DNA of 64,000 bases from Kaistia dalseonensis (lineage in GTDB: Bacteria > Pseudomonadota > Alphaproteobacteria > Rhizobiales > Kaistiaceae). Shown one piece after another: positions 45,730-54,068 of the stretch; within the stretch, counting starts at the first letter, position 1, and each line of letters starts with the position of its first letter. Where the stretch lies: NCBI RefSeq assembly GCF_030814715.1, contig NZ_JAUSVO010000005.1, forward strand, positions 372,001 to 436,000, in the 5' to 3' direction. Below the pieces are notes generated by a model, which was not told the origin of the DNA, searched no databases, and saw only the letters and a program-made list of their open reading frames with translations. The position numbers and the translations under genes are program-made.

Positions 45730-46743
45730 TTACTTCTTGAGTTCCTTGCCGACGCCCTTGCAGACGAACTTGGTCGTGTAGACCTTGGAGAGGTCGAGGT
45801 CGGGCTTTGCGGCGCCCGCCTTGACCATCTTGTCGTAGAACGACTTGAAGCGGGCATCGGTCATGCAGCCGATACCCTTTTCGAGCGACTCGCCGGAATC
45901 GACGATGCCGTCTTCCTTCATGACCTTGAGCGAGAACGCGAGCTGCGCGTCCGTCATCTCGGGATTGTCCTTCTTGATCAACTCGTTGCCAAGCGTGTTG
46001 TCGCCATACATGTAGGTGTACCAGCCGACCATCGAGGCATCGACGAAGCGCTGCACCAGATCGGACTTGTTGGCGACGGTGTCCTGCATCGTCTCGATCA
46101 TGGTCGAATAGGTGTCGAAGCCATTATCGGCGAGCAGGAAGACCTTCGGCTTGAAGCCGCCCTGCGTCTCGATCGCGAAGGGCTCGGACGTCACATAGCC
46201 CTGCTGCGCGGAATTCTTGTCGGCGAGGAACGGTGCCGGATTGAAGGTGTAGGGCTTGTACTGCTCATCCTTGAAGCCCGGGAAAGCCGACTTCATCCAC
46301 GCGAAATAGCTCGAGAGAGCCTCCGCGCTCATATAGAGCGTCGGGACCTTGGCCAGATCCTCGAACTTGTCGATGCCCGTATCGGGATGGGCGATCAGGA
46401 CTTGCGGCTCCTTCTGGAAGACCGCGGCAACCTCGACGATCGGAACACCCTGCTCGACGGACGCGAAGGTCTCCATCTGGTTGCCGGCCATGAAGAAATC
46501 GAGCTTCCCGGCCAGGAGCATCGAACGGCCAGCAGCCTGCGGGCCGCCCTGCACGATCGTGACCTTGAGGCCGTACTTCTCATAGGTGCCGTCGGCGACT
46601 GCCTGATAGAAGCCGCCATGCTCGGCCTCGGCCAGCCAGTTGGTGCCGAAGCGGACTTCGTCGAGCGCGAACGCCTGACCGGAGAACGCAAGCGCAGCAG
46701 CCCCCGCCGCCAAGCCGATAAACTTCGTCTTCATCGAACTCAT
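45730..46743 (-). CDS. ABC transporter substrate-binding protein, NMT1/ThiY-SsuA type
   Basis: From ATG 46743 the protein is 337 residues with a signal peptide (MSSMKTKFIGLAAGAAALAF, cleavage after AFA). The mature part begins LDEVRFGTNWLAEAEHGGFY, the NMT1/THI5-like binding-protein opening used for pyrimidines such as hydroxymethylpyrimidine, and for sulfonates. GLKVTIVQGGPQAAGRSML and DFFMAGNQMETFASVEQG follow. It leads the seven-gene minus-strand operon. The following cytosine deaminase-like enzyme makes a pyrimidine or related heterocycle the likely ligand. Confidence 0.88.
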   Translation of the reverse strand: MSSMKTKFIGLAAGAAALAFSGQAFALDEVRFGTNWLAEAEHGGFYQAVADGTYEKYGLKVTIVQGGPQAAGRSMLLAGKLDFFMAGNQMETFASVEQGVPIVEVAAVFQKEPQVLIAHPDTGIDKFEDLAKVPTLYMSAEALSSYFAWMKSAFPGFKDEQYKPYTFNPAPFLADKNSAQQGYVTSEPFAIETQGGFKPKVFLLADNGFDTYSTMIETMQDTVANKSDLVQRFVDASMVGWYTYMYGDNTLGNELIKKDNPEMTDAQLAFSLKVMKEDGIVDSGESLEKGIGCMTDARFKSFYDKMVKAGAAKPDLDLSKVYTTKFVCKGVGKELKK

Positions 46744-47109
46744 CTGATCTCGCCTTCCTCTCTGCTCGGCGACAGATGCCGCCCGCCGTTCCCCCGGTCC
46801 CGCCGCCCGCACGGCAAGCGCAGCAACCGAACATACGAACCCGCACACTGTCGCAAGAGCTGTGCCATGCCCATCTCATGCGCACACGCCTCGCGAGGCT
46901 GTGATTTGACCATAAACCATCTCGCAACGGGTGTTCGATGGGAAAGAATCTGCTCGATATAGCAGCAGATGCGTCAAGCGCACGCCATCATGTGCGACAA
47001 AATGCTGAAAGCCTGTGCGACCTGATTGCGAACGGTCTCCAGCGGGCCTTGCCGGAGGCGCCCAGCGGGTTTTAGTTTCGCGACCAGAGAAGCGCTGCAA
47101 AGGCACAAG
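46744..47109. promoter_or_regulatory. Divergent promoter region of the heterocycle operon with inverted repeats
   Basis: This 366-bp gap separates the binding-protein gene from the RidA-family gene. It contains ATCTGCT-N9-AGCAGAT at 46948-46970 and the perfect palindrome GCCTCGCGAGGC at 46888-46899. Either could be an operator, but no regulator gene lies next to the operon. I see no coding gene in the gap. Confidence 0.35.
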
Positions 47110-47499
47110 ATGAACAAATCCGTCGTTCCCCCCGATATCCGCGCGCCCTTCGGCCGCTACAGCCATGGCGTCGAAGTGCCGGCCGGCAGCCGCTTCGTCT
47201 ATACGTCCGGCCAGCTCGGCGTGCGTGCCGACGACAGCGTGCCGGAGACGATCGAGGAGCAGGCCGAAATCTGCTTCCAGGCCATCGGCCGCATCCTGGC
47301 AGCGGCCGACATGGACTATGGCGATATCGTGCGGCTCTCAGCCTTCGTGACCCAGCGCGAGGACATGCGCCGTTACATGGCGGTCCGCGACCTCTATGTG
47401 CGCGATCCTCTGCCGGCCTCGACGCTCTTCATTGTCTCCGGTTTCACCCGGCCCGAATTCCTCGTCGAGGTCGAGGCGGTTGCGGCGAAGGCCGGCTGA
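47110..47499 (+). CDS. RidA-family protein lacking the catalytic arginine
   Basis: The 129-residue protein shows the YjgF/YER057c/UK114 fold: PFGRYSHGVEVPAGSRFVYTSGQLGV, IEEQAEICFQAIGRILAAADMDYGDIVRLSAFVT, and the end EFLVEVEAVAAKAG. Canonical RidA deaminates reactive enamines and imines using an Arg in a PARS motif. Here that place reads LPASTLFIV with no Arg, as in the Rid4-Rid7 groups, whose chemistry is poorly known. It is divergent from the heterocycle operon, where an unstable imine intermediate would make sense. Confidence 0.85.
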   Translation: MNKSVVPPDIRAPFGRYSHGVEVPAGSRFVYTSGQLGVRADDSVPETIEEQAEICFQAIGRILAAADMDYGDIVRLSAFVTQREDMRRYMAVRDLYVRDPLPASTLFIVSGFTRPEFLVEVEAVAAKAG

Positions 47500-47614
47500 T
47501 CACCGGCCTTTCGGGCCGTCAAACGATTGCAATCCTCGCACGCTACCAAGACGGCTCACGATCAACGCCGGCGCGACCTCGCATCGGCCCGCTTCCCCGA
47601 TTGGTAACGCCTCG

Positions 47615-48505
47615 ATGCCCGACACCCGCGCCGCCTTCACGGTCGATCCGAACCGTGGACCGTCAGACCCGCTTTTTCGCTTCGGCGTCATCGCGGACCC
47701 GCAATATGCAGCGATCCCGCCAAACCGCGAGCTCAACCGCTACTACGCCAAGAGCCTCGGCAAGCTCAACGAGGCGATCGAGACCTTCAACGCGGCCGAG
47801 TTGCAGTTCGTCGTGACGCTCGGCGACATCATCGACCGCGATTTCGCGAGCTATGACGACATTCTCCCGCTCTACAGTCGGCTTCGGCACCCACAATTCT
47901 TCCTGCTCGGCAATCACGATTTCGCCGTGGCCGCCCAGCATCTGCCGGCCATCGCCGCGCGGGTCGGTCTGGAGCGGACCTATTACGACTTTGCCGGCGG
48001 CGGCTATCGCTTCATCCTGCTCGACGGCAATGAAGTCAGCCTGTTCGCGCCGCCGGAGGGCGACAGCCGGCGGGCGATTGCAGCCGACCATCTGGAAGCC
48101 CTGACCGCTGCCGGCGCGGCCAATGCGCAGCGCTGGAACGGCGCGCTCAGCGACGCGCAATTCGCCTGGCTCGACCAGACCATCAGCGCGGCCGAGCAGG
48201 CGGGCGAGCGGATCATCGTGATGAACCACTACCCGGTCTATCCCGCGAACGCGCATAATCTCTGGGACAGCGAGCGCGTGGCCGACAGGCTGACCCGGTC
48301 GAGGCATGTCGTGGCCTATTTCAACGGCCATAATCACGCCGGCAATTATGGCGCCCTCGGCGACATCCACTTCGTCAACTTCAAGGGCATGGTCGATACG
48401 CCCGACTCGAACACCTATGCGATCGTCGAGATCTTCGAGGACCGCATCGCGATCCATGGCTTCGGCCGCGAGGAGAGCCGTGTGCTGCCACTGGCGCGCG
48501 GCTGA
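47615..48505 (+). CDS. Calcineurin-like metallophosphoesterase (ADP-ribose/CDP-alcohol pyrophosphatase type)
   Basis: From ATG 47615 the protein is 296 residues. It carries all five metallophosphoesterase boxes: FGVIADPQYA, TLGDIIDRD, LLGNHDFA, VMNHYPVYP and YFNGHNHAGNYG. The DPQY box and the spacing resemble the Mn-dependent ADP-ribose/CDP-alcohol diphosphatase group of eukaryotic ADPRM-like enzymes. No signal peptide is seen, so a cytoplasmic nucleotide-diphosphate substrate is likely. It follows the RidA gene by 115 bp. Confidence 0.85.
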   Translation: MPDTRAAFTVDPNRGPSDPLFRFGVIADPQYAAIPPNRELNRYYAKSLGKLNEAIETFNAAELQFVVTLGDIIDRDFASYDDILPLYSRLRHPQFFLLGNHDFAVAAQHLPAIAARVGLERTYYDFAGGGYRFILLDGNEVSLFAPPEGDSRRAIAADHLEALTAAGAANAQRWNGALSDAQFAWLDQTISAAEQAGERIIVMNHYPVYPANAHNLWDSERVADRLTRSRHVVAYFNGHNHAGNYGALGDIHFVNFKGMVDTPDSNTYAIVEIFEDRIAIHGFGREESRVLPLARG

Positions 48506-48508
48506 GGC

Positions 48509-49390
48509 TCAGCGACCGAGCAGAAGCTCCTCGAAGGCGAGCGCCGCCCGGGTCCGATAGCGCTCCTTATGACGGATCATCGAGAAGAGGCGCGGTACGG
48601 CATCGAAGCCTGCCCGCTTCAACCGACCGGCCTCGATATGCGGCAGCGCCACGCTTTCCGAGAGCACAGTGGCGAGCGCCGTGCGTTCGACGGCCGAACG
48701 GACAGCCTCGTTGGAGGGCAGTTCCAGCGCCACATCGAGCGCCGTGGGCTCGATCCCCTGCGCCTCCAGTGCCTGCTCGAAGGATGAGCGGGTTCCCGAT
48801 CCGCGCTCGCGCATGATCCAGCGGGTGCGCAACAGGTCCGCGCGGGTCACGAGGCGCCCATCCGACCATTCATGGCTCGGCCCCACCACGACGATCAGCC
48901 GATCCTCGGCAATGGCGCGGATCGACAAGGCCGGCTCGTCGATCGCGCCCTCGATGAAACCGAGTTGCGCCGTGCCATCCAGCACGGACGCCGCAACCGT
49001 CTCGGTATTGCCGATCGCGAGACCGATCTCGACGGCCGGATGGGCATCGTGGAAATCGACCAGAAGCGGCGGCAGGAAATAGCTGGCGATCGTCTGGCTC
49101 GCCTTGATGAAGAGGCTGCCGCGCCGGAGGCCCGCGAGATCGAACAGGGTCGTCTCCGCCCGTTCGGCCCCCGCCAACACCACCTTGGCCTCGGCCAGAA
49201 AGATGGTCCCGGCCTCGCTCAGCTCGATTCCGCGACCGACACGATGGAAGAGCGCGACGCCATGGCGATCCTCGAGCACGCGGATCGCCGCGCTGACGGC
49301 GGACGGCGTCAGCCGCAAATCGGCGGCAGCGCGGGTCAGATGCTGGCGCTCCGCCACGGCGACGAAGATACGAAGCTGTTCCAGCGTCAT
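48509..49390 (-). CDS. LysR-family transcriptional regulator (YeiE-like context)
   Basis: From ATG 49390 the protein is 293 residues (ATG 49399 is an alternative). The LysR helix-turn-helix is MTLEQLRIFVAVAERQHLTRAAADLRLTPSAVSAAIRVLE. The effector domain carries GSLFIKASQTIASYFLPPLL. It is divergent from the yeiH-like gene 100 bp away, the arrangement of YeiE and YeiH in enterics and of several sulfur-related loci. It most likely activates or represses the transporter gene. Confidence 0.9.
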   Translation of the reverse strand: MTLEQLRIFVAVAERQHLTRAAADLRLTPSAVSAAIRVLEDRHGVALFHRVGRGIELSEAGTIFLAEAKVVLAGAERAETTLFDLAGLRRGSLFIKASQTIASYFLPPLLVDFHDAHPAVEIGLAIGNTETVAASVLDGTAQLGFIEGAIDEPALSIRAIAEDRLIVVVGPSHEWSDGRLVTRADLLRTRWIMRERGSGTRSSFEQALEAQGIEPTALDVALELPSNEAVRSAVERTALATVLSESVALPHIEAGRLKRAGFDAVPRLFSMIRHKERYRTRAALAFEELLLGR

Positions 49391-49398
49391 GGATATCA

Positions 49399-49413
49399 TT
49401 CGATTGAAGCGAA
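49399..49413. promoter_or_regulatory. Candidate LysR binding site
   Basis: TTCG-ATTGAAG-CGAA fits the T-N11-A dyad of LysR boxes. A second CGAA-CAA-TTCG dyad overlaps it immediately on the right. The site lies between the divergent LysR and YeiH-like genes. Confidence 0.4.
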
Positions 49414-49491
49414 CAATTCGTGAGAAAATTCGAAATGGAATGAACGAATGAGAAGCGCGATCTCAGGGTGACCGGATCAAGAAATCATATC

Positions 49492-50505
49492 ATGCCTGTT
49501 TCCATCGTTCATCGCGCAAAAGAATACCTCCCCGGGCTGGGTCTCTGCGGCGCCGTGGCGCTCGCCGCGCTGCTGCTGCAATCCATCGAGGCCCGGCTGT
49601 TCGGCCGCGCCTGGATCGAGGCACTCGTCCTCGCCATCATCCTCGGAGCCATCCTGCGCACCGTGTGGCGCCCGGCCCCTGCCTTCAAGCGCGGAACCGA
49701 TTTCTCCGCACGCATCCTGCTCGAGATCGCCATCGTGCTTCTGGGGGCGTCGGTCGATATCGATGCCATTCGCGCAGCAGGCCCCGCGCTTGCGGTCGGC
49801 GTCGTGGCGGTCGTGGCGACCGCCATCGCAACGAGCTACATCACCGGGCGAACCCTCGGCCTGCCGCATCGCATGGCATTGCTCGTGGCCGCGGGAAATT
49901 CGATCTGCGGCAACTCCGCCATCGCCGCGACCGCGCCGGTCATCGGCGCGGATGCCGACGAAGTGGTGTCTTCCATCGCCTTCACGGCCGTGCTCGGCGT
50001 CGTGACCGTGCTCGCCCTGCCGCTGCTCGTTCCGCTGCTGGGGCTCTCAGCCGTCCAATATGGTGTGCTTGCCGGCCTGACCGTCTATGCCGTGCCGCAG
50101 GTTCTGGCCGCCACGGTTCCCGTCGCCGCGCAAAGCGTGCAGATCGGCACCATGGTCAAGCTGCTCAGGGTACTGATGCTGGGGCCGGTCGTGCTCGCGC
50201 TCGGCATGGGCAACCGGAGCGAAGGCAAATTGCCGCCGCTCCATCATCTCGTGCCTTGGTTCGTGGTGGGATTCATCGTCCTCGGCGCCACGCGGACAGC
50301 GGGACTGATACCCGCCGCCGCGCTTCCGCCGATCCAGGCGATCGCGTCGATCCTGACCATCATCGCCATGGCCGCGCTCGGGCTCGGCGTCGATATAGGC
50401 GCGGTCCTCCGCTCCGGGCGCCGGATTCTCGCCGCCGCCTTCATCTCCCTGCTCATCCTCGGCGCCATCAGCCTCGGCCTGATCGCCCTATTGCACATCC
50501 CGTGA
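49492..50505 (+). CDS. yeiH: YeiH/UPF0324-family integral membrane protein (putative sulfate exporter family)
   Basis: From ATG 49492 the protein is 337 residues; a GTG at 49468 is also open. About ten hydrophobic helices are seen. Conserved motifs are FSARILLEIAIVLLGASVDI, LLVAAGNSICGNSAIAATAPVIGADADEV, LPQ/VPQ-type loops (VYAVPQVLAATV) and GLGVDIGAVL. The UPF0324/PSE family is suspected to export sulfate or sulfite. The neighbouring LysR gene supports a YeiE-YeiH-like sulfur or anion stress role. Transport direction and substrate are not shown by the sequence. Confidence 0.85.
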   Translation: MPVSIVHRAKEYLPGLGLCGAVALAALLLQSIEARLFGRAWIEALVLAIILGAILRTVWRPAPAFKRGTDFSARILLEIAIVLLGASVDIDAIRAAGPALAVGVVAVVATAIATSYITGRTLGLPHRMALLVAAGNSICGNSAIAATAPVIGADADEVVSSIAFTAVLGVVTVLALPLLVPLLGLSAVQYGVLAGLTVYAVPQVLAATVPVAAQSVQIGTMVKLLRVLMLGPVVLALGMGNRSEGKLPPLHHLVPWFVVGFIVLGATRTAGLIPAAALPPIQAIASILTIIAMAALGLGVDIGAVLRSGRRILAAAFISLLILGAISLGLIALLHIP

Positions 50506-50596
50506 ACATCAACCGTACGGCGTGGCGGCGGCTTGTAACTTCCCCGCCAGCGCCCTAGCCTCCGACGATCATTCACGGGGCCGGGAGATGCCGACA

Positions 50597-51946
50597 ATGA
50601 CCGAACGGGTATGGCTGAAGGATCCGATCGCGGTCCTCGCCGATGGGGCAGAGCGCGGCATCGTCGTCGAAAACGGCAAGATCGCCGAACTGGTCGGCAA
50701 GGGCGCCGAGCCCACCCATCCTGTCCACAAGGTCTTCGACGCCTCGAAGCACGTCGTGACGCCGGGCCTCGTCAACACGCATCATCATATGTTCCAGACG
50801 CTGACCCGCGCCCATCCGGCGGCGATCAACAAGGAACTTTTCCCCTGGCTGCAGGCGCTGTTTCCGATCTGGTCGAAGAACGTCAACCCGGACAATCTTC
50901 GCCTCGCAACGCGCCTCGCGCTGACCGAACTGCTGATGTCCGGCTGCACCACCGCCTCGGACCATCAATATCTCTATCCAAAGGGCCTCGACGAGGCGAT
51001 GGACATCCAGGCCGACGAGGCCGGCAAGCTCGGCGTGCGCATGACGCTGACGCGCGGCTCGCTCAACCTGACCGAGGCTGAAGGCGGCAATGCCGACCAG
51101 AATGCCGTGCAGGATACCGACACGATCCTCGCCGACTGCGAGCGCGTCATCAACCGCTACCATGACGCCTCTGAGGGCGCGATGCTGCAAGTGGCGCTCG
51201 CTCCTTGCGCACCGTTCAACGTCACCAAGCGGCTGATGGTGGAGACGGCCGAGCTGGCCGCCAAATGCAATTGCCACATGCACACGCACCTTGCCGAGAC
51301 GCGCGACGAGAACGCCTATTGCCTCGAGCATTTCGGCTATCGCCCGGTCGACTATCTGGAAGAGGTCGGCTGGATGAGCGACCGGGTCTGGCTCGCGCAT
51401 GGCATCCATTTCAACGATGACGAGGTGAAGCGCCTCGGCAAGGCCGGCGTCGGCGTCTCGCATTGCCCAACCTCGAACATGGTCCTCGCCTCCGGCCAAT
51501 GCCGCACGAAGGAACTCGAAGCCGCCGGATCTCCGGTCGGCCTCGGCGTCGACGGCTCGGCCTCGAACGACAATTCAAACCTGATGGAAGGCATCCGCCA
51601 CGCGCTGATGATCGGCCGCCTGACCTATAATGCCGAGAGCGTCACCCATTTCGACGCGTTCCGCTGGGCGACCGAGGGCTCGGCCAACTGCCTCGGCCGC
51701 AAGGATATCGGCGCGATCGCCGTCGGTCGGCAGGCCGATATGGCCTTCTATTCGCTCGACGAATTGCGCTTCTCCGGCGCGGGCGACCCGCTCGCCGCCC
51801 TCGTCCTCTGCGGCGCCTACAAGGCCGACCGCGTCATGGTCAAGGGCGACTGGAAGGTCGAGGACGGCGCTCCGATCGGCGTCGATCTTGGCCAGCTGCG
51901 CTATGAACACGGCCAGGCGGCGAAGAAGTTCCTGGAAGCGATTTAA
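50597..51946 (+). CDS. 8-oxoguanine deaminase-like amidohydrolase, copy 1
   Basis: I choose ATG 50597 (GGGAG nine bases upstream, and matching the start of copy 2) over ATG 50588; the protein is 449 residues. Metal-site motifs are VTPGLVNTHHHMFQTLTRA, MHTHLAETRDEN, VWLAHGIHFNDDE and GLGVDGSASNDNSNL. This is the ATZ/TRZ-like branch that includes bacterial 8-oxoguanine deaminase and hydroxydechloroatrazine ethylaminohydrolase; it hydrolyses an amino or aminoalkyl group from a purine or triazine ring. It begins the plus-strand series of ring- and amide-hydrolase genes. Substrate is inferred. Confidence 0.88.
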   Translation: MTERVWLKDPIAVLADGAERGIVVENGKIAELVGKGAEPTHPVHKVFDASKHVVTPGLVNTHHHMFQTLTRAHPAAINKELFPWLQALFPIWSKNVNPDNLRLATRLALTELLMSGCTTASDHQYLYPKGLDEAMDIQADEAGKLGVRMTLTRGSLNLTEAEGGNADQNAVQDTDTILADCERVINRYHDASEGAMLQVALAPCAPFNVTKRLMVETAELAAKCNCHMHTHLAETRDENAYCLEHFGYRPVDYLEEVGWMSDRVWLAHGIHFNDDEVKRLGKAGVGVSHCPTSNMVLASGQCRTKELEAAGSPVGLGVDGSASNDNSNLMEGIRHALMIGRLTYNAESVTHFDAFRWATEGSANCLGRKDIGAIAVGRQADMAFYSLDELRFSGAGDPLAALVLCGAYKADRVMVKGDWKVEDGAPIGVDLGQLRYEHGQAAKKFLEAI

Positions 51947-51974
51947 CCCCCCCCTCATTCGGGACACGCTCCGT

Positions 51975-52145
51975 CTTCAACCCGCCCCTTGCGGGCGGGT
52001 CAAAACCGCAAAGCGGTTTTGGGGCGGGGTTAGCCTTGGCGACGCCAAGGCGTTCTTACCGCCTCGATCCGCCACAAGCACCCCCTCCCCAAAACCGCGA
52101 AGCGGTTTTGACCCTCCCTCAAGGGGAGGGTTTGGGCGGAGTTAG
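51975..52145. repeat. Composite inverted repeat between the two deaminase paralogues
   Basis: The gap 51947-52291 has no gene. It holds CCCGCCCCTTGCGGGCGGG next to CAAAACCGC-aaa-GCGGTTTTG (52001-52021), then the dyad CCTTGGCG-a-CGCCAAGG (near 52034-52050). CAAAACCGC-gaa-GCGGTTTTG (52090-52110) and CCCTCCC-TCAA-GGGGAGGG follow. The two CAAAACCGC hairpins and their C/G hairpins are arranged as mirror-image units. The C/G hairpins are related to those at 3021 and 6503. Confidence 0.8.
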
Positions 52146-52291
52146 TCGATTAACGTCTTGCCTTCCCTGCCAATCCGCACGCACTTCCCTCTTCGCCGGG
52201 AACATCGCGCCGATCCTTGCCGCACATATGTTCTTGCTCGATCCCAGCGAACGCTATCTTGTCTCCAACCAAAGATGGGACGAGGACGAGC

Positions 52292-53647
52292 ATGGCCGAG
52301 CGGACCTGGATCAAGGACCCGATTGCAACGCTGGCGACGGGAGCCGAGCGTGGCGTCGTCGTGGCGGGCGGCCGGATCGCGGAACTGGTGCCGGCTGGCG
52401 CCGAACCCGTCCATCCCGTTCACAAGGTCTTCGATGCCGCGCGCCATGTCGTGACGCCAGGCCTCGTCAACACGCATCACCACATGTTCCAGACGATGAC
52501 GCGGGCGCATCCGGCTGCGATCAACAAGTCGCTCTGGCCCTGGATCACCTCGATCTATCCCTATTGGACAAAATATGTGAACGCGGAGAACTTCCGCCTC
52601 GCGGCGCGGCTCTCCATGACCGAGTTGATGATGTCGGGCTGCACCTGCGCCTCCGACCATCATTATCTCTTCCCGCGCGGTCTCGAGGGCGCGATGGACA
52701 TCGAGGCCGAGGAGGCCGCGAAGCTCGGCCTGCGCATGACGCTGACCCGCGGCGCACTGGACCTGACCGGGGCCGAAGACAGCCAGGCCGTGGCGCCGGG
52801 CGGCGCCATCCAGGACGATGACGTCATCCTCGCCGATTGCGAGCGCGTCATCACGCGCTATCACGACATGTCCGACGGCGCGATGACCCGCGTGGCGCTG
52901 GCGCCGAATGCGCCCTTCGACGTCACCAAGCGGCTGATGCGCGAGACGGCGGCGCTGGCCGAGAAGCATGATTGCAGGCTCCATACCCATCTCGTCGAGA
53001 CCAGCCAGGAAGCGGCCTTCGCGCGCGAGAAACATGGCATGACAGCAGCCGACTATCTGGAGGATTGCGGCTGGCTGACGAACCGGGCCTGGCTCGCGCA
53101 CGGCATCTATTTCGACGACGAAGAGGTTGCGAAGCTGGGGCAGCATGGCGTCGGCGTCTGCCACTGCCCAACCTCGAACATGACGCTCTCATCGGGCATG
53201 TGCCGCACCAAGGAGCTGGAAGCCGCCGGCGTGCCCATCGGCCTCGGCGTCGATGGCGGCGCGTCCAACGACAATTCCAACCTGATGGAAGCCGTTCGCC
53301 ACGCATTGATGATCGGGCGGCTGAAATACAACGCCGAAAGCGTCACCCATCTCGACGCGCTGCGCTGGGGCACAGAAGGTTCCGCGCGCTGCCTCGGCCG
53401 TGACGATATCGGGACGATCGCGGTCGGCAAGCAGGCCGACATGGCGTTCTGGTCGCTCGACGAACTGCGCTTTTCCGGCGCGGGCGACCCGATCGCGGCG
53501 CTGGTCCTCTGCGGCGCCCATGCGGCCGATCGCGTCATGGTCAAGGGCGAATGGCGGGTGGAGGATGGCGCCCCGATCGGCGTCGATCTCGGCGAACTCC
53601 GCTACGAGCACGGCAAGGCCGCGAAGATATTCCTGGAGGCGCTTTGA
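52292..53647 (+). CDS. 8-oxoguanine deaminase-like amidohydrolase, copy 2
   Basis: The 451-residue paralogue starts at ATG 52292 after GAGGACGAGC. It is alignable with copy 1 over its full length without gaps at most sites (AERTWIKDPIATLATGAERG versus TERVWLKDPIAVLADGAERG). All metal-site motifs are retained: NTHHHMFQTMTRA, LHTHLVETSQEA, WLAHGIYFDDEE and LGVDGGASNDNSNL. Clear differences include WPWITSIYPYWTKYV versus FPWLQALFPIWSKNV near the active-site lid. They arose by tandem duplication and then diverged, possibly for different rings. Confidence 0.88.
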   Translation: MAERTWIKDPIATLATGAERGVVVAGGRIAELVPAGAEPVHPVHKVFDAARHVVTPGLVNTHHHMFQTMTRAHPAAINKSLWPWITSIYPYWTKYVNAENFRLAARLSMTELMMSGCTCASDHHYLFPRGLEGAMDIEAEEAAKLGLRMTLTRGALDLTGAEDSQAVAPGGAIQDDDVILADCERVITRYHDMSDGAMTRVALAPNAPFDVTKRLMRETAALAEKHDCRLHTHLVETSQEAAFAREKHGMTAADYLEDCGWLTNRAWLAHGIYFDDEEVAKLGQHGVGVCHCPTSNMTLSSGMCRTKELEAAGVPIGLGVDGGASNDNSNLMEAVRHALMIGRLKYNAESVTHLDALRWGTEGSARCLGRDDIGTIAVGKQADMAFWSLDELRFSGAGDPIAALVLCGAHAADRVMVKGEWRVEDGAPIGVDLGELRYEHGKAAKIFLEAL

Positions 53648-53648
53648 G

Positions 53649-54059
53649 GTGGAGGAAAAAGCATTTCGAATCAAATCGATATCGAGCTCTAGCTGGATCG
53701 AGTTTGGCGAACTCAGAAAGTGGGATGACGATATCTACTTCCGGTTCGCCGCAAGGTTTGATCATTTCTCGGGTGTCGTCGGAAGCTCGACACTATTTGC
53801 CGGATCGCCAGCCGGTGCCTTCTTGGAGGCGTCCGCCTCTTGGCGCTCTTGGGAAAGCGACAAAGTCTGGCAGGCTCTCGACGGCGAGCTGTCGATAAGG
53901 ATCGTTGGCGATGTCTTGGGAGGTCGGTACGTCGAGATAGTTATGGTTGCCGGGAATGAGAAGCTGCAGGGCAGCATATCGCTAGATGCGGAAGCGCTGG
54001 AGAGCGCGGCGAACGGTCTGCGCGACTTATTCGATCAAATCACCGAACTTGCACAGTAA
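53649..54059 (+). CDS. Small hypothetical protein (possible DUF6228-like), compositionally atypical
   Basis: A GTG at 53649, one base after the TGA of deaminase copy 2 and preceded by TGGAGG, opens a 136-residue frame ending TAA at 54059. The protein starts EEKAFRIKSISSSSWIEFGE and has FRFAARFDHFSGVV, SAGAFLEASASWRSWES-like and WQALDGELSIRIVGDV segments. It ends SANGLRDLFDQITELAQ. The alternation of beta strands with W-rich turns recalls the DUF6228 group; I cannot confirm this. Codons such as ATA, CTA, AGA and a lower GC content contrast with neighbours, suggesting later acquisition. It is cytosolic by appearance. Confidence 0.65.
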   Translation: MEEKAFRIKSISSSSWIEFGELRKWDDDIYFRFAARFDHFSGVVGSSTLFAGSPAGAFLEASASWRSWESDKVWQALDGELSIRIVGDVLGGRYVEIVMVAGNEKLQGSISLDAEALESAANGLRDLFDQITELAQ

Positions 54060-54068
54060 GGTAGCTTT

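Noticed and set aside
40006..46743. Possibility that this operon is a taurine or sulfonate (ssu/tau) system
   Set aside because: The importer type would allow it, but there is no FMNH2-dependent sulfonate monooxygenase (SsuD) or TauD. The cytosine deaminase-like enzyme points to a nitrogen ring instead.
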